From Indioceanicola profundi (GTDB lineage Bacteria; Pseudomonadota; Alphaproteobacteria; Azospirillales; Azospirillaceae), in NCBI RefSeq assembly GCF_003568845.1, contig NZ_CP030126.1:3145501-3209500 (forward strand): 64,000 bases of DNA. The letters run 5' to 3'. This document shows, piece after piece, positions 35,575 to 45,324 of this stretch (position 1 is the stretch's first letter; the number at the start of each line of letters is the position of its first letter). The translations under genes and the position numbers were made by a program. The notes under the pieces were generated by a model that ran no database searches, was not told where the DNA came from, and was given only the letters and a program-made list of their open reading frames with translations.

Positions 35575-36104
35575 GGCGTGCCCCTTTCCTGTTGCGCCGG
35601 CGGCTCCGCAACCGGGAAGCCGAGCGAGGCGAAATTCTCCTGCGTCGCCGCGGACAGGCGCAGCCCGTTGGCCTCCGCCGCCCGCGCCACCATCTCCGCC
35701 ACCGCCTCGAACCCGTCCAGCGTGCTTTCCAAGCCGATCCGGCGCGGTTTACCGGCGGGGGTGCGGCCCTTGACCACCAGATGCATCCACCCCCCGGTCC
35801 GGTCCCGGCGCGTGGAGTAGTAACGGAGATCGACGGATTGCATCTCCCGCCAGCGGATGGCCGCGCCCAGGGGCGCGTGCAGCATCAGCCCTTCCTCATC
35901 CACCTCCACCCGCGTCAACTGGCGCTGGCCGGTGCGGGCGGCGAAGAGGACGAAGAGAAATGCGGCCGCCAGCAGTGGCACGGCGATCAGCGGATGCGGG
36001 TGGGCCAGCAGAAAGGGAAACAGCGTCAGCGCCAGCCCGGCCCCGGCCCGCAGCCAGTCCGCCCGCAGCGCCGCCGCGGGATAGCGTCCGAAATTGCGGG
36101 CCAC
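35571..36104 (-). CDS. Membrane protein with PH-like cytoplasmic domain, unknown
   Basis: 177 residues. Two transmembrane helices (AGAGLALTLFPFLLAHPHP, LIAVPLLAAAFLFVLFAA), then a soluble domain (RQLTRVEVDEEGLMLHAPLGAAIRWREMQSV) of the kind seen in bacterial PH-like proteins. Co-transcribed with ugpQ (ATGA overlap) and 8 bases after the HIT gene. Confidence 0.7.
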   Translation of the reverse strand: MARNFGRYPAAALRADWLRAGAGLALTLFPFLLAHPHPLIAVPLLAAAFLFVLFAARTGQRQLTRVEVDEEGLMLHAPLGAAIRWREMQSVDLRYYSTRRDRTGGWMHLVVKGRTPAGKPRRIGLESTLDGFEAVAEMVARAAEANGLRLSAATQENFASLGFPVAEPPAQQERGTP

Positions 36105-36112
36105 GGTTGGGG

Positions 36113-36478
36113 TCAGTCCACCCGGACCAGCATCGGGCCCAGCGGCCGGCCGCCCAGGATATGCACATGGTAGTGCGGTACCTCCTGGTGGCTGTCCGGC
36201 CCGTGGTTGGCGACCAGCCGGTAGCCGGTATCCTCCACCCCCGCCTGCTGGGCGATCAGCCCCACCGCGCGGGTGAAGGCCACGATCTCCTCCGGCCGGG
36301 CGGTCTCGGCGAAGTCGGCATGGCTGACATAAGGGCCCTTGGGGATCACCAGGATGTGGGTGGGGGCCTGCGGCCGGATGTCATGAAACGCCAGCACATG
36401 CTGGTCTTCGAACACCTTATTGCAGGGAATCTCCCCGCGCAGGATTTTGGCGAAGATGTTGTTCGGATCGTAGGCCAT
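36113..36478 (-). CDS. HIT-family nucleotide hydrolase
   Basis: 121 residues with the histidine triad VPHYHVHILGG near the C-terminus and ILVIPKGPYVSHADF in the middle. HinT-type proteins hydrolyse purine nucleoside phosphoramidates and adenylates. Placed right after hisE in the leftward cluster; HIT genes are frequent neighbours of hisE in alphaproteobacteria. Confidence 0.92.
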   Translation of the reverse strand: MAYDPNNIFAKILRGEIPCNKVFEDQHVLAFHDIRPQAPTHILVIPKGPYVSHADFAETARPEEIVAFTRAVGLIAQQAGVEDTGYRLVANHGPDSHQEVPHYHVHILGGRPLGPMLVRVD

Positions 36479-36504
36479 TCGGTCCCCCCGGAGTCTGCGT
36501 TCTA

Positions 36505-36840
36505 TCAGCTTTTGCGGCTCTTCTTTTCCTCGATGCCGCTGATGCCCTTGCGGTTCTCCAGGATGGAGAAGACCTCCGCGGGGTCAAGCCCTGCATCGGC
36601 CCATAGCACGAGAAGGTGGTAGAGCAGGTCCGCCGACTCTTCCGCCAGCTTCTGACGGTCGCCGCGCACGGCCTCGATCACCGTCTCCACCGCCTCCTCG
36701 CCCACCTTCTGGGCGATCTTGGCCCGCCCGCGGGAGAAGAGCCGCGCGGTGTGGGAACTGTCGGGATCGGCGCCCTTGCGGGACAGGATGGTGGCGTAGA
36801 GCTCATCCAGGATGCCGGCATCCTGTTTCGACTTGGCCAT
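36505..36840 (-). CDS. hisE: Phosphoribosyl-ATP pyrophosphatase
   Basis: 111-residue MazG-like enzyme for step 2 of histidine synthesis. Metal-binding helix motif [17 protein letters not shown] and [13 protein letters not shown]. Separate from hisI, as usual in alphaproteobacteria. 12 bases after hisF. Confidence 0.94.
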   Translation of the reverse strand: MAKSKQDAGILDELYATILSRKGADPDSSHTARLFSRGRAKIAQKVGEEAVETVIEAVRGDRQKLAEESADLLYHLLVLWADAGLDPAEVFSILENRKGISGIEEKKSRKS

Positions 36841-36852
36841 CGGGGCTGTCCT

Positions 36853-37614
36853 TCAATCCAGGCGGATGGGAATGCCGGCAGCGGCCATGTGTTCCTTGGC
36901 CTGCCGGACGGAGAAGGTGCCGAAATGGAAGATGCTGGCCGCCAGCACGGCGGAGGCATGGCCCTCCCGCACCCCGTCCACCAGATGGTCCAGGGTGCCG
37001 ACGCCGCCGGACGCGACCACCGGCACCGGCACGGCGTCGGCCACGGCGCGGGTCAAGCCGAGATCGAAGCCGGATTTGGTGCCGTCGCGGTCCATGCTGG
37101 TCAGTAGGATTTCGCCGGCCCCGTATTCGGCCATGCGCTGGGCCCATTCCACCGCGTCCAGGCCGGTGCGGTTGCGCCCGCCATGGGTGAAGACCTCCCA
37201 CTTGCCGGGGGCGACGGCTTTCGCATCCACCGCCACCACCACGCACTGCGCCCCGAACTTCTCCGCCGCCTCGCGCACGAAGTCGGGGCGGTTCACGGCG
37301 GCGGTGTTGATGGACACCTTGTCGGCCCCGGCCAGCAGCAGCTTGCGGATATCCTCCACAGCCCGCACGCCGCCGCCCACGGTCAGGGGCATGAACACCT
37401 GTTCCGCCGTGCGGCGGACCACGTCGAAGATGGTGTCCCGGTTCTCGTGGCTGGCGGTGATGTCCAGGAAGGTCAGCTCGTCGGCGCCGGCGGCGTCATA
37501 GACCCGCGCCTGCTCCACCGGGTCGCCGGCATCAATCAGGTCCACGAAGTTGACGCCCTTGACCACACGGCCGTCCTTGACGTCCAGGCAGGGGATGATG
37601 CGGCTCTTCAGCAT
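36853..37614 (-). CDS. hisF: Imidazole glycerol phosphate synthase subunit HisF
   Basis: 253-residue TIM-barrel cyclase. Catalytic Asp in [15 protein letters not shown] and the second in VVAVDAKAV; phosphate loops [12 protein letters not shown] and [11 protein letters not shown]. Works with HisH, encoded upstream. Seven bases separate it from hisA. Confidence 0.96.
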   Translation of the reverse strand: MLKSRIIPCLDVKDGRVVKGVNFVDLIDAGDPVEQARVYDAAGADELTFLDITASHENRDTIFDVVRRTAEQVFMPLTVGGGVRAVEDIRKLLLAGADKVSINTAAVNRPDFVREAAEKFGAQCVVVAVDAKAVAPGKWEVFTHGGRNRTGLDAVEWAQRMAEYGAGEILLTSMDRDGTKSGFDLGLTRAVADAVPVPVVASGGVGTLDHLVDGVREGHASAVLAASIFHFGTFSVRQAKEHMAAAGIPIRLD

Positions 37615-37621
37615 AAGCGGC

Positions 37622-38350
37622 TCACCGGTCGCCCATCAGGGCCAGGGCTTCGGCGGGATCGACCCGGCCGTCATACAGGGCGCGACCGCAGATGACGCCA
37701 GCGATGCCGGTATGCGCCTCCGCCTTCAACGCCTCCAGGTCCTTGATGCTGGAAACGCCGCCCGAGGCGATCACCGGAGTGGTCAGGTGGCAGGCCAGAT
37801 TGGCCGTGCTTTCCACATTCACCCCGGCCATGGCGCCGTCGCGGTTGATGTCGGTGAAGATGATGGCGGCGACACCGCAATCCTCGAACTTCAGCGCGAG
37901 GTCCAGCGCCTTGATCTCGCTGGTCTCGGCCCAGCCCTCCACCGCCACATAACCGTCGCGGGCGTCGATGCCCACCGCCACGCGGCCGGGGAAGGTGCGG
38001 CAGGCCTCCTTCACCAGCTCGGGATTCTTCACCGCCACGGTGCCCAGGATCACGCGGGTCACGCCGCGCTCCAGCCACTGCCCGATGGTGGCCATGTCGC
38101 GGATGCCGCCGCCGAGCTGCACCGGCAGCTCCACGCGCGCCAGGATGCGCTCCACCGCCTCGGCATTCACCGGGCGACCGGCGAAGGCGCCGTTCAAATC
38201 CACCAGATGAAGCCAGCGGAAGCCGGCGGTCTGGAAGCTTTCCGCCTGCTCGGCGGGGTCGATGTTGAAGACGGTCGCCTGATCCATTTCGCCGCGCAGC
38301 AGGCGCACGGCCTTCCCGTCCTTCAGGTCGATCGCCGGATAAATGATCAT
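37622..38350 (-). CDS. hisA: ProFAR isomerase HisA
   Basis: 242-residue TIM barrel, [16 protein letters not shown] with the catalytic Asp and the second catalytic Asp in [11 protein letters not shown]. Carries out step 4 of histidine synthesis. Its ATG overlaps the stop of the GNAT gene (ATGA). Confidence 0.96.
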   Translation of the reverse strand: MIIYPAIDLKDGKAVRLLRGEMDQATVFNIDPAEQAESFQTAGFRWLHLVDLNGAFAGRPVNAEAVERILARVELPVQLGGGIRDMATIGQWLERGVTRVILGTVAVKNPELVKEACRTFPGRVAVGIDARDGYVAVEGWAETSEIKALDLALKFEDCGVAAIIFTDINRDGAMAGVNVESTANLACHLTTPVIASGGVSSIKDLEALKAEAHTGIAGVICGRALYDGRVDPAEALALMGDR

Positions 38351-38925
38351 GATGAGAGCGGTACCCCGGTGATGTCGGTCGTCGGCTTCGCCTTGGCGGT
38401 CAGGTCCTTGTAGTAGAAGAAACCGGCAAAGACCTGCCCATGCGCCTCGGCATAATAAGGATGTGTTCCCCAGCGCTGATAGCCAAGCTGTTCATACAGG
38501 GTGATAGCCGCTTTCTGGCTGTCGCGTACGTCCAGATTCAGGACCTTGTACTTTTCCGTACGCGCCCGCTCCTCCACCGCCAGGGTCAGCTTGCGGGCCA
38601 GGCCGTGGCCGCGCGCCCAGGGGGCGACGAAGCTGGTGGTCAGGGTGGCGGCGAAGCGCTGCGCCTCGTTGTTCCGGGTCGGGCGCACAAGCTGGGCGGA
38701 GCCGCAGATGATGCCGTCCAGCCGTCCGACGAACAGCGTACGTTCCGGAACCGCCAGCACGCCTTTCCAATAGCGTTCCATGGCGGCGCGGTCGGGCGGG
38801 TCCACCCAGCCGAATCCGCCGCCGTCCTTGATCGCCGCATCGGTCGCATCGCACAGATCCTCCAGGTCGCTGGCCCGGAACCTGTCGATCTCCTCGACCT
38901 CGGTGACTGCCTTCAAGCCGCTCAT
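38347..38925 (-). CDS. GNAT-family N-acetyltransferase embedded in the his operon
   Basis: 192 residues; acetyl-CoA-binding core [23 protein letters not shown] (motif A, R/Q-x-x-G-x-G/A) and the C-terminal [21 protein letters not shown]. Inserted between hisH and hisA and coupled to hisA by a four-base overlap, so it is made with the histidine enzymes. Substrate unknown; a role in histidine or arylamine acetylation is speculation. Confidence 0.88.
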   Translation of the reverse strand: MSGLKAVTEVEEIDRFRASDLEDLCDATDAAIKDGGGFGWVDPPDRAAMERYWKGVLAVPERTLFVGRLDGIICGSAQLVRPTRNNEAQRFAATLTTSFVAPWARGHGLARKLTLAVEERARTEKYKVLNLDVRDSQKAAITLYEQLGYQRWGTHPYYAEAHGQVFAGFFYYKDLTAKAKPTTDITGVPLSS

Positions 38926-38959
38926 GGGCCGACCTCGGGTGTCGTGGATGCCTGACGGC

Positions 38960-39607
38960 TCACAGCCGCCAGCGCAGGAAGGACGAAATCAGCGCCAACC
39001 CGGCCGCCTGGCTCTTCTCCGGATGGAACTGCGTTCCCACCAGATTGTCGCGCCCGACGATGGCCGCCACCGGCCCACCATAGTCCACCGCGGCCAGAAT
39101 CCGGCCCGGGTCCTTCGGCACCATATGGAAGGAATGCACGAAATAGGCGTGCTGTCCCGCCTCTATATCGGCCAGAACCGGATGGCCCGGCTGCCGCACT
39201 TCCAGTGCATTCCACCCCATATGGGGAATCTTCAGGCTGGGGTCCGCGGGCCGAAGCGGCACCACCTCGGCATCCAGCCAGCCCAGCCCCTCATGCGTTC
39301 CATGTTCCCGCCCGATGCGGGCCATCAGCTGCATGCCGACGCAGATGCCGAGGAAGGGCCGGCCGCCGCGGATCACCGTCTCCTCCAGCGCCTCCATCAT
39401 GCCGGGCACGGAGCGCAGGCCGCGCATGCAGTCGCCGAAGGCGCCGACGCCGGGCAGCACGATGCGGTCGGCCGCCCGCACCCGCGCCGGGTCGTCGGTG
39501 ACCTCCACCGTCAACCCCATCCCGTTCTCCAGCGCCGCCCGCTCCACCGCCTTGGCGGCCGAGCGCAGATTGCCGGACCCGTAATCGATCAGCGCGACCG
39601 TGCTCAC
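38960..39607 (-). CDS. hisH: Imidazole glycerol phosphate synthase subunit HisH
   Basis: 215-residue class I glutaminase. Starts at GTG ([16 protein letters not shown]) that overlaps the hisB stop by four bases (GTGA). Nucleophile Cys in [11 protein letters not shown]; catalytic His/Glu in [10 protein letters not shown]. Supplies ammonia to HisF. Confidence 0.95.
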   Translation of the reverse strand: MSTVALIDYGSGNLRSAAKAVERAALENGMGLTVEVTDDPARVRAADRIVLPGVGAFGDCMRGLRSVPGMMEALEETVIRGGRPFLGICVGMQLMARIGREHGTHEGLGWLDAEVVPLRPADPSLKIPHMGWNALEVRQPGHPVLADIEAGQHAYFVHSFHMVPKDPGRILAAVDYGGPVAAIVGRDNLVGTQFHPEKSQAAGLALISSFLRWRL

Positions 39608-40206
39608 AGCGAACCGCCCAGGACGCCCTTGGTGCTGGGCACCGCGTCGGATTTGCGGGGGTCGATCTCGATGGCGGCGCGCAGGGACCGGGCCAGGGCC
39701 TTGTAGCAGCTCTCCACGATGTGGTGGTTGTTCTCGCCGTACAGGTTCTCGACATGCAGGGTGGCGCCGGCCGCCTGGGCGAAGGCCTGGAACCATTCCT
39801 TGAACAGCTCCGTGTCCATCTCCCCCAGCTTGTCGCGGGTGAACCCCACCTTCCAGATCAGGTAGGGGCGGTTGGACAGGTCGATGGCGCAGCGGGTCAG
39901 CGCCTCGTCCATCGGCAGATAGGCGTGGCCGTAGCGCTGGATGCCCTTGCGGTCGCCCAAGGCCCGGTTCACCGCCTCGCCGATGGCGATGCCGCTGTCC
40001 TCGGTGGTGTGGTGGAAGTCGATATGCAGATCGCCCTCCGCCTCCACCTCCAGGTCGATCAGCGAATGGCGGCTGAGCTGCTCCAGCATATGGTCCAGGA
40101 ACCCGACGCCGGTCCTGACCTCGTACCGGCCGGTGCCGTCCAGATCGACGGTGACCTTGATGCGGGTTTCCTTGGTCGTACGCTCGACCGTGGCGCGGCG
40201 GCTCAT
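39604..40206 (-). CDS. hisB: Imidazoleglycerol-phosphate dehydratase
   Basis: 200 residues, the monofunctional dehydratase without the E. coli phosphatase domain. Mn-binding motifs [16 protein letters not shown] and [19 protein letters not shown]. Start [16 protein letters not shown] follows GAGGGG; an upstream ATG would add nine residues. First gene of the leftward his run. Confidence 0.95.
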   Translation of the reverse strand: MSRRATVERTTKETRIKVTVDLDGTGRYEVRTGVGFLDHMLEQLSRHSLIDLEVEAEGDLHIDFHHTTEDSGIAIGEAVNRALGDRKGIQRYGHAYLPMDEALTRCAIDLSNRPYLIWKVGFTRDKLGEMDTELFKEWFQAFAQAAGATLHVENLYGENNHHIVESCYKALARSLRAAIEIDPRKSDAVPSTKGVLGGSL

Positions 40207-40376
40207 GGGCGGCCCCTCTGGCTCGGGTGTCACCGGTTAGGTAGCAGCCACCCCCCGCCCTGTCCAGCCAGGGGCCCGTCCCGCCTGGGCCAAGGCTGAT
40301 GCGTGCCGGGCGCATTGCCGCGACTACACTTGCAGGATAGGGTTCCTTTCTCTCGTAAAACGGGAAGGCGCCCGGC

Positions 40377-41993
40377 ATGCGCGCAGCTTCCGCCATCATC
40401 GTTCCGGCCGTCCTGGCGACGGCCCTGCTGCTGACCGGCTGCGGTGGGATAGGCCTGCCGGAGGACCGGAGGGGGGCCCCTGCGGAAACGATGCCGCAGC
40501 CGGGACGGCTGGCGCCGGTGCTGCTGAACCGGGTGCGGGTGGATATCCCGCGCGGCACCGACTTCGGCGGCTACGAGTTCGGCCTGCTCTGCGCCCCGCC
40601 TTATCAGCGCCTGGGCTGGACCACGGCCCGCCAGCTCCTGTCCGATGCCCAGGGGACTGTTGAGGACGGGCTGGCGGAGGGCGGGCTGGACGTGGCCGGC
40701 CAGGCCCGCCGCCCCTTCGAGGTGGAAGAAGACATGCAGCGGGCGGAGATGCAGGTGGCCGGCCGGGTCACCGGCCTGCGCGTCGCCCTCTGCAACCGCG
40801 TGAACTGGCTGACCGGCTGGAGCGAGGGGGCGAGCGGGGAGGCGGTGGTGCGGGTGGAATGGAGCCTGTTCGACCGCCTGACCCGCCGCACTCTGGCGAC
40901 CGAGGTCACGGAGGGGCGGGGGGAGACCGACGGGGCCACCCTGGATGGCGAGTTCTCGGCCGTCCACGCCGCGCTCTATGACGCCGCTGCCCGCTTTGCC
41001 CGCTCCCCCCGGCTGCGCCTGCGCCTGTCCCGCGATGGCGGCGCCCGGCCGCAGAGGGCGGAGGCGCAGCCGGGGGCGGACGGCGTCGATCCCTGGCCGG
41101 ACGATACCCCCGGCCCGGCCCGTTGGAGCACGGGCGCGGACCTCGCCGAGGGTGCGGGCGGCATGGCCGGGGAGCGGGACATTGCAGACCTGGACGATGC
41201 TTCTCCTGGCCTCCCGCCCGCCCGGTCCATGCCAGCCCTGTCCACGGAGGTGCCGCCGGCGGCGCTCCCGGCAGACGACCGGAGTTCGGGCAGGCGAGAC
41301 CGCGCCGCTCCAGACGGGCAGGATGCTCCCGGCGTGTCGGCTTCTCCCGATGCGGTCCATCTAGGAGCCCGCTGGCCGGCACTGGCGATCCCGGCCCTCC
41401 CGCCCTATGCCGCTCCCCTGGCCGGGCGGGCGGAGCGGGTGCAGGCCGGCGGGGTGATGGTGGCGGCGGGGGCGGGGCACGGTTCCGGCTTCTTCATCGC
41501 CGACGGGCTGGTCCTGACCAACGCCCATGTGGTGGGGCACGCCGCCCGCGTGCGGGTGGTCACGGCGGACGGCACTGCCCTGGTCGGCACGGTGGAGCGG
41601 CGGGAACCGATGCGCGACGTGGCCCTGGTCCGGGTGCCGCGCGGCGGCTGGCCCCCGATGCCCCTGCGGCTGGCTCGGCCGCGGGTGAGCGAGGATGTAT
41701 TCGCCCTGGGCGCGCCCTTGCTGGAGCGCCACAGCGGCACCCTCACCCGCGGCATCGTCAGCGCCTGGCGCACCCGTGAGGGCGGCCAGCTCTTCCTCCA
41801 GGCCGACGTCGCCATCCAGCCCGGCAGCAGCGGCGGGCCCCTGATGGACGGGCACGGCAATGTGATCGGCCTGACCGTGTCCGGCGTCGGCGAAACCGAC
41901 CACGGCATCAACTACTTCATCCCGATCCCGGAAGCGCTGGAGCGGCTCGGGATCGTGCTGAAGGCGGCGGGAACGGCAGCGGATGGGCAATGA
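40377..41993 (+). CDS. Lipoprotein with S1C trypsin-like protease domain
   Basis: 538 residues. Lipoprotein signal with lipobox LLTGC (Cys22), so membrane-anchored. Residues about 45-220 form a domain I do not recognise; a long Pro/Ala/Asp-rich linker follows to about 345; then a Deg-type protease domain with catalytic His (LTNAHVVG), Asp (MRDVALVRV) and Ser ([11 protein letters not shown]). No PDZ domain follows, unlike DegP. The unusual N-terminal half may be the substrate or partner-binding part. Confidence 0.85.
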   Translation: MRAASAIIVPAVLATALLLTGCGGIGLPEDRRGAPAETMPQPGRLAPVLLNRVRVDIPRGTDFGGYEFGLLCAPPYQRLGWTTARQLLSDAQGTVEDGLAEGGLDVAGQARRPFEVEEDMQRAEMQVAGRVTGLRVALCNRVNWLTGWSEGASGEAVVRVEWSLFDRLTRRTLATEVTEGRGETDGATLDGEFSAVHAALYDAAARFARSPRLRLRLSRDGGARPQRAEAQPGADGVDPWPDDTPGPARWSTGADLAEGAGGMAGERDIADLDDASPGLPPARSMPALSTEVPPAALPADDRSSGRRDRAAPDGQDAPGVSASPDAVHLGARWPALAIPALPPYAAPLAGRAERVQAGGVMVAAGAGHGSGFFIADGLVLTNAHVVGHAARVRVVTADGTALVGTVERREPMRDVALVRVPRGGWPPMPLRLARPRVSEDVFALGAPLLERHSGTLTRGIVSAWRTREGGQLFLQADVAIQPGSSGGPLMDGHGNVIGLTVSGVGETDHGINYFIPIPEALERLGIVLKAAGTAADGQ

Positions 41994-42372
41994 TGTGAAG
42001 AGGGACGACCCGCTGAGCGCCGAGGTGCTTGGAGCGGCATTCGCCGTTGCCAACACCCTCGGCCATGGCTTCCTGGAAGCCGTCTACCGGCGCGCCATGG
42101 TCCGCGAACTCTCACTGAAGGGCATCCTGGTTGAGGAAGAGGTCGGCTTCAGCGTCACTTACAAGGGCCAGCAGGTTGGCCGCTATAGGGCCGATCTGGT
42201 CGTGGATGGCCGGATCATTGTCGAACTGAAATGCGTCGAACGGCTTGTCTCACCCCACGTCGCGCAGACCTTCAACTATCTCAGGGCAAGCGGGCTTTCG
42301 GTGGCGCTGCTCGTCAACTTCGGGCGGCCGAGGATCGAATGGAAGCGGCTGTATCTGGGCGAGGGGTTTTGA
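41983..42372 (+). CDS. GxxExxY protein
   Basis: 129 residues. The name-giving motif is GHGFLEAVY (G-x-x-E-x-x-Y), followed by YRADLVVDGRIIVELKCVE, a D...ExK arrangement of PD-(D/E)XK nuclease-like folds. Function unproven. ATG overlaps the protease stop by 11 bases. It is followed 37 bases later by a 223-base element with long terminal inverted repeats, the only such lone copy in the window. Confidence 0.88.
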   Translation: MGNDVKRDDPLSAEVLGAAFAVANTLGHGFLEAVYRRAMVRELSLKGILVEEEVGFSVTYKGQQVGRYRADLVVDGRIIVELKCVERLVSPHVAQTFNYLRASGLSVALLVNFGRPRIEWKRLYLGEGF

Positions 42373-42400
42373 GAGTGGGACAGCTTCGAGAGCCAGCGTT

Positions 42401-42639
42401 GGAAGGGAGACATTCTAGAAAGATGAAAATGATGAACAGGATGAATATGATGGGGCGCGGCGGACTGGTTCAGTCTGCCATTCGCCGACATCAATTTTGA
42501 AATGGGCGCTTTGCGCCCGGTAAAGATCCGGATTTGTTCATGCCATGGCTGCTGAAGGTCCTCGCAGCTGGAGACGATGCTCTCCTCCATCATTTTCATC
42601 CTGTTCATCATTTTCATCTTTCTAGAATGTCTCCCCTCC
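42401..42639. repeat. Lone palindromic element with 45-base inverted arms
   Basis: Left arm 42409-42453 (GACATTCTAGAAAGATGAAA...) and right arm 42587-42631 are reverse complements with a single mismatch in 45 bases; weaker pairing continues eight bases outward on both sides. The arms are the same GATGAAAATGATG type as module 3 of the composite repeats, but the 133-base core is mostly different. No ORF inside, no clear target-site duplication. Looks like a MITE-type or REP-type non-autonomous element. Confidence 0.88.
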
Positions 42640-42726
42640 CGACGCCAAGCCCGTGTCCTCACCCCTCCCGACACAAGGCCCCGACATCGCCCCCCACGGC
42701 GCATGATCGAGCGCATCCCCGCCCCG

Positions 42727-42754
42727 CTTGATCCGTTCTTGCCCCTGCCCACAT
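42727..42754 (+). promoter_or_regulatory. Candidate heat-shock (sigma-32) promoter of hslVU
   Basis: CTTGAT, 15-base spacer, CCCACATAG, about 67 bases before hslV; a reasonable match to the CTTGAAA / CCCCATNT pattern of RpoH promoters, as expected for this protease. Confidence 0.5.
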
Positions 42755-42820
42755 AGCAGGGATCGATTCCGGGGGCCGGCGTGTGGCGCCGAGCCGCCCC
42801 TTCCGTAACCGGCAGGTCAG

Positions 42821-43378
42821 ATGTCCAATACCTCTTCCAGCCACGATCCGATCCAGTGGCACGGCACCACCATCCTGTGTGTCCGCAAGGGCGGGCAGGT
42901 GGTGATCGCCGGTGACGGCCAGGTCTCCATGGGCCAGACCGTCATGAAATCCAATGCCAAGAAGGTCCGCCGCCTGGCCGGCGGGCAGGTGATGGCCGGG
43001 TTCGCCGGCGCCACCGCCGACGCCTTCGCCCTGTTCGAGCGGCTCGAGGCCAAGCTCGAGCAGCATCCGGGCCAGCTCACCCGCGCCGCCGTCGAAATGG
43101 CCAAGGACTGGCGCACCGACCGCTATCTGCGCCGGCTGGAGGCCATGATGGCCGTGGCCGACAAGGATGTCTCCCTGGTCATCACCGGCAATGGCGACGT
43201 GCTGGAGCCGGAGGACGGGATCATCGGCATCGGCTCCGGCGGCAGCTTCGCGCTGGCCGCCGCCCGCGCCCTGATCGACCAGGACCTCGACGCCGAATCC
43301 ATCGCGCGCCGCGCCATGAAGATCGCCGCCGATATCTGCGTCTATACCAACCACAATGTCGTCGTGGAGAAGATGTGA
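42821..43378 (+). CDS. hslV: ATP-dependent protease peptidase subunit HslV
   Basis: 185 residues; N-terminal-threonine protease. The catalytic Thr follows after processing in [34 protein letters not shown] and [16 protein letters not shown] are family blocks. Forms a dodecamer capped by HslU. Stop is two bases before the hslU ATG. Confidence 0.96.
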   Translation: MSNTSSSHDPIQWHGTTILCVRKGGQVVIAGDGQVSMGQTVMKSNAKKVRRLAGGQVMAGFAGATADAFALFERLEAKLEQHPGQLTRAAVEMAKDWRTDRYLRRLEAMMAVADKDVSLVITGNGDVLEPEDGIIGIGSGGSFALAAARALIDQDLDAESIARRAMKIAADICVYTNHNVVVEKM

Positions 43379-43380
43379 CC

Positions 43381-44691
43381 ATGACCGCCTTCTCCCCCCG
43401 CGAGATCGTTTCCGAGCTCGACCGCTACATCGTCGGCCAGCATGAGGCGAAGCGCGCCGTCGCCATCGCGCTGCGCAACCGCTGGCGCCGCCAGCAGCTT
43501 CCCGAGGGGCTGCGCGAGGAGGTTCTGCCCAAGAACATCCTGATGATCGGCCCCACCGGAGTCGGCAAGACCGAGATCGCGCGCCGGCTGGCGAAGCTTG
43601 CCAACGCGCCCTTCCTGAAGGTCGAGGCCACCAAATTCACCGAGGTCGGCTATGTCGGCCGCGATGTGGAGCAGATCGTCCGCGATCTGGTGGAGATCGC
43701 CATCACCCTGACCAAGGAGCGGCTGCGCAAGGAGGTCCAGGCCAAGGCGGAGCTGCATGCCGAGGACCGGGTGCTGAACGCCCTTGTCGGCGAGAGCGCC
43801 GGCACGGAGACGCGCGCCAAGTTCCGCAAGATGCTGCGGGAAGGCACGCTGAACGACAAGGAAATCGAGATCCAGGTCCAGGACAACCAGACCCCGGGCA
43901 TGCCGACCTTCGACATTTCCGGCATGCCCGGCTCCCAGATGGGCATGGTCAATCTGGGCGACATCTTCGGCAAGGCCTTCGGCGGCCGCATGAAGACCCG
44001 CCGCATGACCGTGGCGGAGAGCTACGAGGTGCTGGTGGCTGAGGAGGCCGAGAAGCTGCTGGACCAGGAGAAGGTGACCAAGGAGGCGATCCACGTCACC
44101 GAGCAGACCGGCATCGTCTTCCTGGACGAGATCGACAAGATCACCGCCCGGTCGGAGCGCGGCGGCGCCGATGTCAGCCGCGAAGGCGTGCAGCGCGACC
44201 TGCTGCCCCTGATCGAGGGCACCACCGTCAACACCAAGCACGGGCCGGTGAAGACCGACCACATCCTGTTCGTGGCCTCCGGCGCCTTCCATCTGGCGAA
44301 GCCCAGCGACCTGCTGCCGGAGCTGCAGGGCCGCCTGCCGATCCGGGTCAATCTCCAGCCGCTCACCCGCGACGATTTCCGCCGCATCCTGACGGAGCCG
44401 GAAGCCAGCCTGATCAAGCAGTATATCGCGCTGCTGGCCACCGAGGAGGTGATCCTGGACTTCACCGAGGACGGGATCGACGAGCTGGCCAATCTGGCCG
44501 CGGAGATCAACCGCACGGTGGAGAATATCGGCGCCCGCCGCCTGCACACGGTGATGGAGCGCCTGCTGGAGGATGTCAGCTTCAACGCCTCCGACCGCGG
44601 CGGCCAGACCGTGACCATCGACAAGGAATTTGTCCGCGCCCAGCTCGAAGGGCTGGCGCAGAACACGGACCTGTCGAAGTTCATCCTGTAA
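43381..44691 (+). CDS. hslU: ATP-dependent protease ATPase subunit HslU
   Basis: 436 residues from [23 protein letters not shown]; a GTG two codons earlier overlaps the hslV stop. Walker A GPTGVGKT (57-64), pore motif [13 protein letters not shown] domain, Walker [11 protein letters not shown] and C-terminal DLSKFIL, which inserts into HslV. Unfolds substrates for HslV. Confidence 0.96.
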   Translation: MTAFSPREIVSELDRYIVGQHEAKRAVAIALRNRWRRQQLPEGLREEVLPKNILMIGPTGVGKTEIARRLAKLANAPFLKVEATKFTEVGYVGRDVEQIVRDLVEIAITLTKERLRKEVQAKAELHAEDRVLNALVGESAGTETRAKFRKMLREGTLNDKEIEIQVQDNQTPGMPTFDISGMPGSQMGMVNLGDIFGKAFGGRMKTRRMTVAESYEVLVAEEAEKLLDQEKVTKEAIHVTEQTGIVFLDEIDKITARSERGGADVSREGVQRDLLPLIEGTTVNTKHGPVKTDHILFVASGAFHLAKPSDLLPELQGRLPIRVNLQPLTRDDFRRILTEPEASLIKQYIALLATEEVILDFTEDGIDELANLAAEINRTVENIGARRLHTVMERLLEDVSFNASDRGGQTVTIDKEFVRAQLEGLAQNTDLSKFIL

Positions 44692-44703
44692 GACGCGTAC
44701 GCC

Positions 44704-45216
44704 CTACCCCGCCGCCCGCTCCAGCACCACGTCCACGCCCGATTCCTGCACCGGGCGGAAGCCGTGTCGGGCCAGCAGGCGGCGGGCCGGGTTGTTGTAG
44801 AGCAGGGTTATCCTGAGCGGCCGGCCGGCCTGTCCGGCCAGGGCGCACAGTCCGGCGATCACCTGCCCGCCCAGGCCGCCGTTCCGCAGGGCGGGATGTA
44901 TCACCCCGTCCAGCAGCAGGATGGGGCCGGAGCCCGTCCAGTCCAGCACCATTCCGCCCGCCACCCCCTCCCGCCCCAACAGTATGAGCGGCGTCGCGCC
45001 GGGCCTGCGGCGGCGCAGGCCGGAGCGCCACTCGTCCAGCCGCATGCCCGTCATCATGCCGCGCACCTCCGCCGGGGCGTTGGCCAGGCTTTCCTCCACC
45101 TCCGCCGCGATCAGGGCGCGCATCTCGCCGACATGGTCGGGCATCGCCGGGTGGCAGGACAGGGGACGGGGCAGGCAGGACAGGCGCTCATGCAGCAGGA
45201 CGGGAAGCGGCGACAT
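44704..45216 (-). CDS. GNAT-like acetyltransferase
   Basis: 170 residues; the acetyl-CoA site appears as VIHPALRNGGLGGQVIAGLCAL followed by LLYNNPARRLLARHGFRPVQES. The N-terminal half is divergent. Substrate unknown. Convergent with hslU, 12 bases apart. Confidence 0.75.
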   Translation of the reverse strand: MSPLPVLLHERLSCLPRPLSCHPAMPDHVGEMRALIAAEVEESLANAPAEVRGMMTGMRLDEWRSGLRRRRPGATPLILLGREGVAGGMVLDWTGSGPILLLDGVIHPALRNGGLGGQVIAGLCALAGQAGRPLRITLLYNNPARRLLARHGFRPVQESGVDVVLERAAG

Positions 45217-45324
45217 CTTTGACCTGGGCGGGAGAGTTGCGCTGGAGCGTGCAACCTATTCCTGTCCGTCGCATCCTGTGCGTGAACTGCTTCACAGCCC
45301 ACGCACGTACATCCTCATCACCTG

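Noticed and set aside
42409-42631. Insertion sequence
   Set aside because: The interior is only 133 bases with no transposase frame and no convincing target-site duplication, so it is listed as a non-autonomous palindromic element.
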